64,000 nt of DNA from Singulisphaera sp. GP187 (GTDB taxonomy: Bacteria; Planctomycetota; Planctomycetia; Gemmatales; Gemmataceae): contig CAMBMH010000001.1 of assembly GCA_945868575.1 (NCBI GenBank), positions 1 through 64,000 of the forward strand. The letters are read 5' to 3'. The notes below the pieces were generated by a model. It saw only the letters and a program-made list of their open reading frames with translations, searched no databases and was not told the origin of the DNA. Below are positions 37,443 through 48,699 of the stretch, in pieces; position 1 is the stretch's first letter, and every line of letters begins with the position of its first letter. Both the position numbers and the translations under genes were made by a program.

Positions 37443-39129
37443 AATCGATGGCGAAGGCCTTGGCGGAAAGTTTTTCCCCCGTGGCCTTCTGAATCAGGTC
37501 GTCCCAGCGAAAAAGGCGACCCGGACCGAAGATTTTAGCCTTGAGGAATTCTCCAACTCCCTTGGAGTTGACATAATCCACTTCATTAGGAGCTTTTCCC
37601 GCAAACACCTCACGGCAGATGGCGTGATGGACCTGCGACGCGAACAGTTCACCCATCATGTAGTTGTGGTAATAAACAGGAGCGCTAACGATGTGGATTT
37701 TGCTGGCATAATCAGGCTCGGATCGCCCTTCGGGTCGGGTCAATCCCTGATATTTCTCAACCAAATCCCACCATAGACGGTTGAGATCCTGATCGGGGTT
37801 TTCGTACATACCCTTCTCAAAGCGAAGCATTACCTGGCACCAACGCGAAAAAATCAACAATCTCCAGCGAAGGGATTTGGCGGCAGATTGGCCAAATGCC
37901 TGGGGATCTTCAAGGACAATCCCCATCGCCTGAAGAAAAGAAGGGCGCTTGGTGAGCCGCTCAAACATCATTGCGATCCCCTCCGTCGCCAGGATATGGG
38001 CTTCGGCGCGAAGGACATAAGGGAGTTCCGCGGGAATATTAAGGCTCGAATAGACCGCGTGGCCCAGCTCGTGAAGCATGGTGCTGGCCCAGTAATCGCC
38101 GGGAGTGATGTTGGCCAAAACGCGGACATCCCCCTCGCGGTTGATGTCGGTGCAAAAGGCGTGGGGACTCTTCCCCTTTTTCTCATAGAGATCGCTTTTA
38201 TCCAAAACGCGCTCAATGGGTAGCCCCACCCCACGATAGAAATCCCGGCAAATCCTTAGTAAATCCGCTTTCTTCCAAGGCTGATCCAGGTCTGCCGGAA
38301 GGACTGACGGGCTTTCCTGGAAAAAAGGATCATGATAATGCCAAGGCATAAGCCCATCTGGTTTGATCCCGCAATTTTTGGCGAGAGCCTGGTCCATTTC
38401 GGCTTTGGCCTTGAGGAAGGGCTCGCGGGTAAGGGCATCCAGCTCGTCAAAAAGCCGGACCAGGTCCGTTCCATTTTGCTCATTCAAATGGAGCATCAAG
38501 GCATGAAAATTATCAAAACCAAGTGACTTGGCCGCCTTGTTGCGCAAGGCCACAAGCTTCTTGAGGTCCGGTTCAAGAACCCGTCCAACCGCCTTTGCCC
38601 CCTCCCAGGCGGCTTTGCGTCGGGAAGAATCGGTCGAATTTTTGAGAACGCCCCGGACCTCATTGTCCGTCAATTCCTTGCCTTGAACCTGAGGGCGGAA
38701 TTCGTTGAAAGCTTTTTCCACCTTGTTGGAAAGGGCGACCATTTCCTTGAGAATTGCGGGATCCACCTGCTTTTCAAGATAGACCAGGTTCAACAGCTCT
38801 ATACTGCGCCTTTCATTGGGGTCATCGATCGATTTGAGGTTTCGTGCCAAATCCCGAAAGGGAATGTAACGATCCTTGCGTGAAAGCTCGGCATCAATCC
38901 GGTTTTGGGCTTCCTCTTTTTTCCTGAAATCTTCCTCGCGCCCCGAGGTGTTGGCGTCCCACCAGGCAATATTCGCCGTGATTTCGAGCGGTCGCATGCG
39001 ACCAACATGATCCGCGATCAAATCATGAGCCTGCTTGGTTGTGGCTTCATCACCCTTGCCGACAGATCCAGTGGCCATTGCTGCTGTCAGGGTTACACCC
39101 TGCCCCACAAATTCGCGTCGATTCATCAT
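37429..39129 (-). CDS. Zinc metallopeptidase (M2/M3-like, HELGH)
   Basis: 566 aa; NRREFVGQGVTLTAAMA Tat-like N-terminus; ANITPGDYWASTMLHELGHAVYSS. Confidence 0.82.
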   Translation of the reverse strand: MMNRREFVGQGVTLTAAMATGSVGKGDEATTKQAHDLIADHVGRMRPLEITANIAWWDANTSGREEDFRKKEEAQNRIDAELSRKDRYIPFRDLARNLKSIDDPNERRSIELLNLVYLEKQVDPAILKEMVALSNKVEKAFNEFRPQVQGKELTDNEVRGVLKNSTDSSRRKAAWEGAKAVGRVLEPDLKKLVALRNKAAKSLGFDNFHALMLHLNEQNGTDLVRLFDELDALTREPFLKAKAEMDQALAKNCGIKPDGLMPWHYHDPFFQESPSVLPADLDQPWKKADLLRICRDFYRGVGLPIERVLDKSDLYEKKGKSPHAFCTDINREGDVRVLANITPGDYWASTMLHELGHAVYSSLNIPAELPYVLRAEAHILATEGIAMMFERLTKRPSFLQAMGIVLEDPQAFGQSAAKSLRWRLLIFSRWCQVMLRFEKGMYENPDQDLNRLWWDLVEKYQGLTRPEGRSEPDYASKIHIVSAPVYYHNYMMGELFASQVHHAICREVFAGKAPNEVDYVNSKGVGEFLKAKIFGPGRLFRWDDLIQKATGEKLSAKAFAIDFKEN

Positions 39130-39214
39130 TTACTCCCTTTGGGTCTTGAATCATTGTCTTCAAAGGACGAATACGGACAATGGCAAAGACACCATTAACC
39201 CATGGATCCCTCTC

Positions 39215-40225
39215 ATGATTGGCTTTCTACTTCTAGGCTTGGCCACCATTGTCCCATCCCAAACACTCAAAATCGAATTTGTGGATTCGGAAGGGGGTGG
39301 CTCGACCCTGATTGTCACGCCAACGGGCGAATCGATCCTGATTGATTGCGGAAATCCCGGGAATCGCGACGCCGAACGGATTGCCAAAGCAGCCAAAAAA
39401 CTTGGTCTGGAGCGCATTGACCACCTTGTGGTTACGCACTGGCACCTGGATCACTATGGTGGCGCCGGAACACTTGTCCGCAAAATACCTGTAAATCATT
39501 TTTGGGATCGGGGAATTCCTGATAGCCTTCCAGATGATCCCACAAACTATCCGGTTTTAATCGCCGCTTACAAGGACGTCTCGAAGGGGAAGCGTAACAC
39601 ACTCAAGGCAGGCGATACCGTTCCGCTGCGTCAAACGGAATCTGGCCCTAGGGTACGCCTTTCGTGCGTATGCGGCTCAGGGGTTCCCAAAATCGATTCC
39701 AAAGCCCCGGCTGGAACTTCCGTGAAGCCCTCACAAATGGAACCGGATCCTTCGGACAACGCAATGAGTCTTGGCTTCGTACTCGAGTTTGGCGATTTTC
39801 GTTTTCTGGATCTTGGCGACCTCACCTGGAACAAGGAATCGATTTTGGTTTATCCAAGCAATTTGCTCGGTAAAATCGATGTGTACCAATCCACTCATCA
39901 CGGTCTAGAGGTAAGCAATCACCCCGACCTTATGAGACAAATTTCTCCTACCATTGCGATCTTCAATAATGGGCCAAGAAAAGGGGCGCACCCACGGGTC
40001 ATTCGCGATCTCAGAAGGCTGGATCACTTTGAACAAATTTTTCAGATACACAAAAACATTACAGCACCCGACTCGGACAACGCCCCACCTACCCATGTGG
40101 CAAATCCAGCCGAAAAATGCCAAGCGCTTGGAATCAACCTCGAAGTGGATCCCACCGCAAACCATTACACCGTAAAAGTGGGGGAGCAACCGAAAGAACA
40201 TCGCTTTACGGTTAGTAAAAAATAA
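39215..40225 (+). CDS. Metallo-beta-lactamase-fold hydrolase (ComEC C-terminal-like)
   Basis: IEFVDSEGGGSTLIVTPTGESILIDCGNPG...VVTHWHLDHYGGAGTL...VYQSTHHGLE; ORF open from 39035 but start at 39215 gives a signal-like N-terminus. Confidence 0.83.
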   Translation: MIGFLLLGLATIVPSQTLKIEFVDSEGGGSTLIVTPTGESILIDCGNPGNRDAERIAKAAKKLGLERIDHLVVTHWHLDHYGGAGTLVRKIPVNHFWDRGIPDSLPDDPTNYPVLIAAYKDVSKGKRNTLKAGDTVPLRQTESGPRVRLSCVCGSGVPKIDSKAPAGTSVKPSQMEPDPSDNAMSLGFVLEFGDFRFLDLGDLTWNKESILVYPSNLLGKIDVYQSTHHGLEVSNHPDLMRQISPTIAIFNNGPRKGAHPRVIRDLRRLDHFEQIFQIHKNITAPDSDNAPPTHVANPAEKCQALGINLEVDPTANHYTVKVGEQPKEHRFTVSKK

Positions 40226-40262
40226 AAATCACTGTTTTTAAAATTTCGCGAGATTCGCTATC

Positions 40263-41732
40263 TTAAAACTCGCCATGACCAATTTTGGTAAGGTGGCGCA
40301 ATAGTGCGTCACTTTCCAGGGGCCCGCCGGTTGCCGTTCGTGTAATTTCGAGTGCGGTGGCCAATCGGCCACGGTGATGGACCTTCTCCCTGAGCCAACC
40401 AAGGATAGGCGCGAATTCCCCACGCGAGACCATTTGGCTCATTCCGCCAAGGTCACGATCCATTGCCTCGCGCAGTTGGGCGGCAATCAGATTACCCAAG
40501 GTATAGGTGGGGAAATAGCCGATTCCTCCAGTGCTCCAGTGAACATCCTGAAGACAACCCTCCCGATCTGAAGTAACTTTCAATCCAAAAGCTTTTTCAA
40601 ACGCCTCGTTCCATGCACCCGGAAGGTCTTTGGGAACAAGGGTCCCCTCAATCATTGCTTTTTCGAGACGGTACCTCAAAAGGATATGCAGATTGTAGCA
40701 GGTTTCGTCGGATTCCACCCGGATAAAGGAAGGCCCAATCCGGTTGATCATTGGTACGAGGATTTCTTTGGCCGCAAGGGAAGGCCCCAAAACCCGGTGG
40801 GCCAAAGGCCAGCACCAATCCCAAAAAGCGGAGGAACGCCCGACCATGTTTTCCCAGAAACGGGATTGCGACTCGTGCATTCCAAGGGATGATGCGACAC
40901 ACCATGCCTGTCCGGCATGTTCGGCCGGGAGCCCCTGCTCATAAAGAGCATGACCGGTTTCATGAAGGATCCCATAAAAGGATTGTGTGAAATCGGTTTC
41001 ATCGTATCTTGTGGTGATACGACAATCGCCTGGTCCATGTCCCGAACAAAAAGGGTGCGCGGAAGTGTCAAGTCGGCCACCTTGTAAATCGAACCCAATC
41101 GCCTGGGATACTTCCAGCCCGAGTTTTTTTTGCGATTCCTCAGGATAATTGCCTTTGGGCGCCAACCCCTGTGGGCGTCCTTTCGCCTCGCGGATTAGCA
41201 AGGCAAGTGCCGGCTCCAATTTGTTAAAAATCGAGTCTATTTCCGAGGAACGACATCCCGGTTCATATTCGTCCAAAAGTGCATCATAAGGAGATTGCTC
41301 GTATCCCGCGCAGGCGGCCTCTTCCTGCTTTAGACGAACAATCGTCTGCAATTCGGGCAAAAATTTGGCAAAATCCCCTCGTGAACGGGCTTCCTGCCAA
41401 ATGTGCACTCCCCGGGAAGTGGCCCGAGCAAGTTCCTCGACAAGCCTTCCGGGGATTCGCCTGGCCCGAACAACACGCCGTTTCATCTCCCTGATATTGG
41501 CCCGTGATGCTTCAAGAACCGCATGGGACTCGGCATTTTGAATGGATTCCCAAACAAAGGGATCCGTGAGACGCTCATGAACCAGCCGGGCCAAAAGCGC
41601 ACCCTGGCTCCCCCGCCAGTCGGCACCTTTGGGAGGCAACATAACCTGTTCATCCCAACCCAAAACCCCCTGGACAGATTCCAGAAGGGTGATTTCTTTC
41701 CAGTGGGTGGACAATCCCGAGTTGCCTTCCAT
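40263..41732 (-). CDS. M32-family carboxypeptidase (thermostable carboxypeptidase 1-like)
   Basis: LGWDEQVMLPPKGADWRGSQGALLARLVHERLTDP; FYGILHETGHALYEQGLP (HExxH). Confidence 0.94.
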   Translation of the reverse strand: MEGNSGLSTHWKEITLLESVQGVLGWDEQVMLPPKGADWRGSQGALLARLVHERLTDPFVWESIQNAESHAVLEASRANIREMKRRVVRARRIPGRLVEELARATSRGVHIWQEARSRGDFAKFLPELQTIVRLKQEEAACAGYEQSPYDALLDEYEPGCRSSEIDSIFNKLEPALALLIREAKGRPQGLAPKGNYPEESQKKLGLEVSQAIGFDLQGGRLDTSAHPFCSGHGPGDCRITTRYDETDFTQSFYGILHETGHALYEQGLPAEHAGQAWCVASSLGMHESQSRFWENMVGRSSAFWDWCWPLAHRVLGPSLAAKEILVPMINRIGPSFIRVESDETCYNLHILLRYRLEKAMIEGTLVPKDLPGAWNEAFEKAFGLKVTSDREGCLQDVHWSTGGIGYFPTYTLGNLIAAQLREAMDRDLGGMSQMVSRGEFAPILGWLREKVHHRGRLATALEITRTATGGPLESDALLRHLTKIGHGEF

Positions 41733-41775
41733 AGCGATTTACCCAAATAAATGATCTTTAACTAATCAATTCCAA

Positions 41776-43305
41776 TTAGTTCACATTCAGGTTTTGGAGA
41801 AACTCGGCATTGGTCTTGGCCTTTTTGAGACGATTGACCAGAAGTTCCATTGCCTCGACCGGGTGCATATCGGCCAATACACGGCGAAGGGCGCGCATGT
41901 TGGTGATTTCATCAGGACCACAAAGGAGTTCCTCCTTGCGCGTTCCGGAACGGTTTATGTCAATGGCGGGCCATACGCGCTTGTCCACCAAGCGGCGGTC
42001 AAGGTGAAGCTCCATATTGCCTGTGCCCTTGAATTCTTCGAAAATCACCTCGTCCATTTTGGATCCGGTATCAATAAGTGCCGTCGCAATAATCGTGAGG
42101 CTACCACCTTCTTCGCTTTGACGGGCAGCACCAAAAAAGCGCTTGGGCTTCTGCATGGCATTGCTGTCCAAACCACCAGATAGGAGTTTTCCACCCGAGG
42201 GGGCTTCGGTATTGTGCGCCCGGGCAAGGCGCGTGATCGAATCAAGCAGGATGATCACATCCTTGCCATCTTCGACAAGACGCTTGGCCTTTTCCATCGC
42301 GATTTCGGAGACATGGCAATGCTCGGCGGAAGGTTCATCAAAGGTGCTGGCTGCAACCTCGGCATTGGGCCCAGTCACCTGTTTCATCATTTCGGTGACT
42401 TCTTCGGGCCGCTCATCAATAAGCAAAACGATGAGGTAAGCATCAGGATAATTGGCCTGGATAGCCTTGGCAATTTTCGCAAGCAGAACGGTTTTACCGG
42501 CACGGGGCGGAGAAACAATCAGGGCGCGCTGGCCTCGGCCAATCGGCGTCACAAGGTCGATAACCCTTGTTGACAATTCATCAGGGGCGGTTTCCAACCG
42601 CAGCCTTTTGCAAGGATGAAGAGGGGTAAGGTCTTCAAAAACAGGCGGGCGAACACGCTCGAGGGCGGGCTTGCCGTTTATGGTGTCCACCTGAAGAAGG
42701 GCAAAATTGTCCTGCCCTTCGATGGGCAAGCGGATTGGACCTTCGATAAGCAATCCAGTCTTTAGGCCCATACGCCGGATCTGGCTGGGAGAAACGTATA
42801 CATTTTCCGGCGATGCGAGATAGTTATGGGTTTGGCTGCGAAGAAATCCATAACCATCAGGAAGCACCTCGAGAGTTCCAGACCCGAGGACAGTTTCGCC
42901 TTTTTCGATGTAGCGACGAACAACCTGAATGATCAACTGAACCCGATTGAGGCCGGAGTGCTCCTGAACGCCTTCTTTTTCAAGAATTTCGAATAACTTC
43001 GGAATCGGCATCCGGTAGAGGTCATCCAATTTTGGAATGGGGCCGACCGACCTGGTTGCACTCCACTCCCCACCCTCTTGGGGCGCCCTTGGAGTGATTT
43101 GCATGGGGGCAGCATGTGCGACATCAGGAATTCTTCTGCCAACAATTCCCGTCTGGCCTCCAGCTCCAGGAGGAACCCGGCGACGGCCCATAGGCATATG
43201 ACCGTGATGACCTTGCCTTTCGCCATGGCCCCCCTGCCCATGGGCAGGACCGTGCGAGGGCCCATGATGAGGATGGTGTCCGTGACCTTCGTCTTGGCGA
43301 GCCAT
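41776..43305 (-). CDS. rho: Transcription termination factor Rho with His-rich N-terminal extension
   Basis: [74 protein letters not shown]. Confidence 0.98.
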   Translation of the reverse strand: MARQDEGHGHHPHHGPSHGPAHGQGGHGERQGHHGHMPMGRRRVPPGAGGQTGIVGRRIPDVAHAAPMQITPRAPQEGGEWSATRSVGPIPKLDDLYRMPIPKLFEILEKEGVQEHSGLNRVQLIIQVVRRYIEKGETVLGSGTLEVLPDGYGFLRSQTHNYLASPENVYVSPSQIRRMGLKTGLLIEGPIRLPIEGQDNFALLQVDTINGKPALERVRPPVFEDLTPLHPCKRLRLETAPDELSTRVIDLVTPIGRGQRALIVSPPRAGKTVLLAKIAKAIQANYPDAYLIVLLIDERPEEVTEMMKQVTGPNAEVAASTFDEPSAEHCHVSEIAMEKAKRLVEDGKDVIILLDSITRLARAHNTEAPSGGKLLSGGLDSNAMQKPKRFFGAARQSEEGGSLTIIATALIDTGSKMDEVIFEEFKGTGNMELHLDRRLVDKRVWPAIDINRSGTRKEELLCGPDEITNMRALRRVLADMHPVEAMELLVNRLKKAKTNAEFLQNLNVN

Positions 43306-43350
43306 TGAAAAAACACTCCGGCAAAAGATTCGAAGAGGATTTGGGTTTAA

Positions 43351-43380
43351 GGAAAAAGAACCGCCTACCCAAGCGGCTTC
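43351..43380 (-). promoter_or_regulatory. Terminator-like hairpin in the rho 5' leader (candidate attenuator)
   Basis: Minus strand AGCCGCTT-gggt-AGGCGGTT-CTTTTTCC, 46 to 75 nt upstream of the rho start codon. Confidence 0.5.
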
Positions 43381-43551
43381 GCGAACTCAAATCTTTGCTA
43401 AAACTTGTTTTTGGAAACGGTAACGGTTCAGATCGACCGGTCCGGGGGAAATCCATAACCCTCTAATTGGGGCGCTTCCGACTTTCCTTGTCGGTTCCAA
43501 AGGCATCATAACCGCCCCAAGGGCAGGTTTCCATGAAAAAAGGCCGAATTT

Positions 43552-45663
43552 TTGGGGATTCAACAGACTTTTTCGGCCAAACCTTGCTCAATTTATCCTC
43601 CAAGGCCAGGGATTGAGCAATTGAACAACCTTACTTGGGGTCGTGGAAGAGCAATTCCACTGGGATCCAGCTGGACCGGTGAGGGAATTAACTTCGCCGT
43701 TATTTCCAAACACGCAACCTCTGTAAACCTGCTTCTGTACCACCTCGAGAGTTCCGGTACCTCCGCAAAAATAGAACTTGATCCCGCCTTGAACCGTACC
43801 GGAGATCACTGGCATGTCCTCGTAAAAGGACTTCCTCCGGTTTTCCGTTATGCTTGGCAAGTCGATGGCCCAACCCGCTTAGGCCATTCCTTTTCCCCTG
43901 AAATTCCTCTGCTCGATCCCTCGGCAACCGCAATTACAGGTGGTGAAACCTGGGGCGAGATGGACCCCGAGGGAAGGTTTTCCCTGTTCCAAAGGCGCAA
44001 CTACCATTGGCAAGAGGATCGTCATCCAGCAATCCCTCCTGAAGATACGATCCTCTATGAACTTCATGTGCGCGGCTACACCAGGCACAGCTCGTCGGAA
44101 GTTGCTTATCCGGGTACGTTTCTGGGCCTCCTGGAAAAAATCAGCCACCTCAAATCACTCGGTATTACCGCCCTTGAACTCCTTCCCATTCACGAATTCG
44201 ATGAGACTGATTGCCCATTCATCAATCCCCAAACCGGGAAAAAAAATCTAAACCTTTGGGGATATAACACCATTGGTTTTGCGGCAGTAAAAGCTTCCCT
44301 CGCTGCCTCAGGTCCAGACCATGGACAAATGCACGAGTTTCGTGACCTTGTCGCGGGAATGCACCGGGAGGGAATTGAAGTTATTCTCGATGTCGTTTTC
44401 AACCACACAGGCGAAGGTGGGATCAATGGCCGAACCTTGTCCTTTCGGGGTTTGGACGATCCTCTCTTTTACATGATCGATTCCCAAGGGCGGTACCTCA
44501 ATTTCAGCGGGTGTGGCAACACAGTAAATTGCAATCAGCCCGTGGTTCGGGAACTTATTATTGATTGCTTACGATTTTGGATCCTTGATATGCATGTTGA
44601 TGGATTCAGGTTCGATCTTGCATCCGTTTTGGGTCGTGATCGTCATGGAAGGGTCATGGCCGATCCTCCGGTCGTGGAAATGATTGCAGAAGATGGGGTG
44701 CTGGCAAGTTCCAAACTGATCGCCGAACCATGGGACGCTGATGGCCTTTATCAAGTTGGCAACTTCCCTTTTGGGCGAAGATGGTCGGAATGGAACGGCC
44801 AATATCGTGACACTGTCAGGCGATTTTGGCTTACGGGAGGAGTCTCGGTGGGCGAGCTAGCCACCAGAATTTGTGGTAGCGCCGACCTGTATGAGCTTGC
44901 TGGGAGAACCCCATCCCATTCCGTAAATTTCATCACCTCACATGATGGATTTACGCTTTGGGATCTGGTCTCCTACTCCAAGAAACACAACCTTGCCAAC
45001 GGGGAAGGGAACAGAGACGGAACGGACCAGAATTATTCCAATAATTGCGGCGTGGAAGGGCCAACCCAGGATCCGGAAATCATGCGCTTGCGCCTGAAAC
45101 GGGCCAGAAACCTGATGGCGACACTGCTCCTTTCCCAGGGAATGCCAATGATCCTGGGGGGTGACGAAATTCTTCGCACCCAAAAAGGAAACAACAACGC
45201 ATGGTGCCAGGACAACGAAATTAGCTGGGTGGATTGGCGACTACAACCTTTCCAAACCCAATTTCTTCGATTCACAAAGGAAATGATCGCTTTTCGCAAA
45301 AGACATTCCGCCCTAAACCGGCGCGAATTTCTGAATCCGGAAGATGTTGCCTGGCACGGGCAGTTACCTTTGTTACCGGATTTCTCGCAATTTTCCGGGC
45401 ATATCGCTTTACAACTTTTTGGATCCCATACAGGAAGGGAACCCGACCAGGACCTCTATATTGCCTTTAGCATGGAGAAAAAGGAAACCTGGTGGGAATT
45501 GCCCCATCCTTCCAAGGGGAAATCCTGGGGCCGGTTCCTGGATACCACCCTTGAGGCTCCCAACGAGTTGGAACCATCCGAATCGCGTGAGATCTGCCTC
45601 CCGGGACAAACTTATCGATTGGGCCCCGAGGGCATCCTTGTCATGGTTGCCAAACCCGCTTGA
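43552..45663 (+). CDS. glgX: Glycogen debranching enzyme (GlgX, GH13)
   Basis: RGRAIPLGSSWTGEGINFAVISKHATSV; VILDVVFNHTGEGG; MHVDGFRFDLASVLGRD; SHDGFTLWDLVSYSKKHN; start uncertain (TTG). Confidence 0.95.
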   Translation: MGIQQTFSAKPCSIYPPRPGIEQLNNLTWGRGRAIPLGSSWTGEGINFAVISKHATSVNLLLYHLESSGTSAKIELDPALNRTGDHWHVLVKGLPPVFRYAWQVDGPTRLGHSFSPEIPLLDPSATAITGGETWGEMDPEGRFSLFQRRNYHWQEDRHPAIPPEDTILYELHVRGYTRHSSSEVAYPGTFLGLLEKISHLKSLGITALELLPIHEFDETDCPFINPQTGKKNLNLWGYNTIGFAAVKASLAASGPDHGQMHEFRDLVAGMHREGIEVILDVVFNHTGEGGINGRTLSFRGLDDPLFYMIDSQGRYLNFSGCGNTVNCNQPVVRELIIDCLRFWILDMHVDGFRFDLASVLGRDRHGRVMADPPVVEMIAEDGVLASSKLIAEPWDADGLYQVGNFPFGRRWSEWNGQYRDTVRRFWLTGGVSVGELATRICGSADLYELAGRTPSHSVNFITSHDGFTLWDLVSYSKKHNLANGEGNRDGTDQNYSNNCGVEGPTQDPEIMRLRLKRARNLMATLLLSQGMPMILGGDEILRTQKGNNNAWCQDNEISWVDWRLQPFQTQFLRFTKEMIAFRKRHSALNRREFLNPEDVAWHGQLPLLPDFSQFSGHIALQLFGSHTGREPDQDLYIAFSMEKKETWWELPHPSKGKSWGRFLDTTLEAPNELEPSESREICLPGQTYRLGPEGILVMVAKPA

Positions 45664-45712
45664 TTTCGCCAAACTCCCAGTCGCAAATACCAAACCTAAT
45701 GGTCAAAAAAAC

Positions 45713-45748
45713 AAGGCACCGGGAATCACCCCGATGCCTTTTCTCTTT
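45713..45748. terminator. Intrinsic terminator between convergent glgX and atpC
   Basis: AAGGCAcCGGG-aatca-CCCCGaTGCCTT followed by TTCTCTTTT; A-run on the left side serves the minus strand. Confidence 0.8.
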
Positions 45749-45765
45749 TAAGGTTTTTGCAAGTA

Positions 45766-46161
45766 TTAGGCTTTTGCGACCCGCAACATGATCTTGGCCC
45801 GTTCCCTTGCAGCCCGATTTTCTTCAAGAATTGCAGGGGACGCCGATCCAGGCGGAGAGGTTTCCACAAGCTTTTGAGTGGCAGGAATATCAATTTGAGC
45901 CTTGGGAACGGCTCGCCCAGTCAAAAGAGTGATGACCTCACCCTTCATCTGAACGATACCACCCTCGACATAAAATGTTTGTTCCTTGCCTGCTGATCGA
46001 ATAACCAGACTTCCCGGTTTCATGCGACCAACAAGCGGTGCACGACCCGGAAGAAAGCCGGACTGTCCATCAAACAGTGGCAGGGAAACATATTCCGCCG
46101 GAGTATCAATCACCGCTTTTTCAGGGGTGACGACCACACAACGGAGGGTTCGGTTTGCCAT
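45766..46161 (-). CDS. atpC: ATP synthase F1 epsilon subunit
   Basis: TLRCVVVTPEKAVIDTPAEYVSLPLFDGQSGFLPGRAPLVGRMKPG. Confidence 0.96.
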   Translation of the reverse strand: MANRTLRCVVVTPEKAVIDTPAEYVSLPLFDGQSGFLPGRAPLVGRMKPGSLVIRSAGKEQTFYVEGGIVQMKGEVITLLTGRAVPKAQIDIPATQKLVETSPPGSASPAILEENRAARERAKIMLRVAKA

Positions 46162-46164
46162 GGG

Positions 46165-47655
<1,491 letters not shown>

Positions 47656-47719
47656 CTATTATGCTTGGTTGATCTTTTCAGCCCGTCGGGGGATTGATAT
47701 TTGCCATTCCTGCGGGATT

Positions 47720-47735
47720 CCCGATTAAGATCGGG
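47720..47735 (-). promoter_or_regulatory. Intercistronic hairpin atpG-atpD
   Basis: CCCGAT-taag-ATCGGG immediately downstream of the atpG stop. Confidence 0.55.
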
Positions 47736-47738
47736 GTC

Positions 47739-48632
47739 CTATTCAAGCGCTGCCGCACCGCCAATAACCTCCGAGATTTCCTTGGTGATATTGGCCTGGC
47801 GGGCACGGTTGTATTGGCGGCTGATGGTCTTGATCATGCCATCCGCATTTTCGGTTGCCGCCTTCATTGTGACTCGGCGACCAATCTGTTCACTAACCGC
47901 GGCGTCAAGGAAGCATTTGAACAACCGTGTCCTGAAAGATTGCGGGAGCAATTCATCAAGGATTTCCGAGGCATTGGGCACAAACTCATAATCCACCGGA
48001 ACGGAGGTTTGTTGTGAGTCCTTCACTTTTTTGGTAGTGTCTTGCGGCAAGCCGGCCAGCGGAAGCAAGGTTTCAACCACAGGAGTCTGACGAGCTGCTG
48101 TTAGGAATTTCATGTAGGCAACATCGACCTGGTCCACCTCTCCGGCCAAGAAAGCGGCGAGGTATTTTCGGGCGACGGGCTCAAGATCTTCCCACTTGGG
48201 TTTGTCATCAAACTGGGTGTAGGTCGCTACGGTTACAACCTTTTGATATTTGAACGCGTTGATTCCGCGCTTTCCTGATGCTTCGACATCCAGGGAAATG
48301 TTTTGCTCTTTGGCCCGACGAATGCGCAGATTGGCCTCGCGGAGGATGCCTGCATTGTAACCGCCGCAAAGACCACGATTTGAACAGATCACCAAAAGGA
48401 TGGCTTTTTTGACAGGGCTTCGGGTTGCCAATAGTGGGTGTTGGCCGCTGGAGCCACTTCGAGCAAGATCCGCGGCAACTTCCGCTATCTTGCGGGTAAA
48501 GGCTTCCGCTTCGGTCGCCCTGTCCAGCGCCTTTTTGAAGCGCGCAGTAGCAATCAGCTCCATTGTCCGGGTAATTTTCCGGATGTTGCGGATCGCCTTG
48601 CGCCGACTGACTAGCTCACGCGTCTTGGCCAC
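47739..48632 (-). CDS. atpG: ATP synthase F1 gamma subunit
   Basis: KTRELVSRRKAIRNIRKITRTMELIATARFKKA...LVICSNRGLCGGYN...RARQANITKEISEVIGGAAAL. Confidence 0.98.
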   Translation of the reverse strand: MAKTRELVSRRKAIRNIRKITRTMELIATARFKKALDRATEAEAFTRKIAEVAADLARSGSSGQHPLLATRSPVKKAILLVICSNRGLCGGYNAGILREANLRIRRAKEQNISLDVEASGKRGINAFKYQKVVTVATYTQFDDKPKWEDLEPVARKYLAAFLAGEVDQVDVAYMKFLTAARQTPVVETLLPLAGLPQDTTKKVKDSQQTSVPVDYEFVPNASEILDELLPQSFRTRLFKCFLDAAVSEQIGRRVTMKAATENADGMIKTISRQYNRARQANITKEISEVIGGAAALE

Positions 48633-48677
48633 GACTCACCCTGTGCCTGTTAGGGGCCCCGGAACCTCCAGGGCCCA

Positions 48678-48694
48678 ACCCCAAAAAACGGGGT
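48678..48694 (-). promoter_or_regulatory. Intercistronic hairpin atpA-atpG
   Basis: ACCCC-aaaaaac-GGGGT just downstream of the atpA stop; adjacent GGGCCC...GGGCCC pair. Confidence 0.45.
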
Positions 48695-48699
48695 CCTAT

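Noticed and set aside
43536-43580. GGCCGAA...TTCGGCC inverted repeat with T-run on the minus strand near the glgX start
   Set aside because: 7-bp stem with a loop of over 20 nt is too weak to call a terminator; could only be a second minor element in the rho leader.
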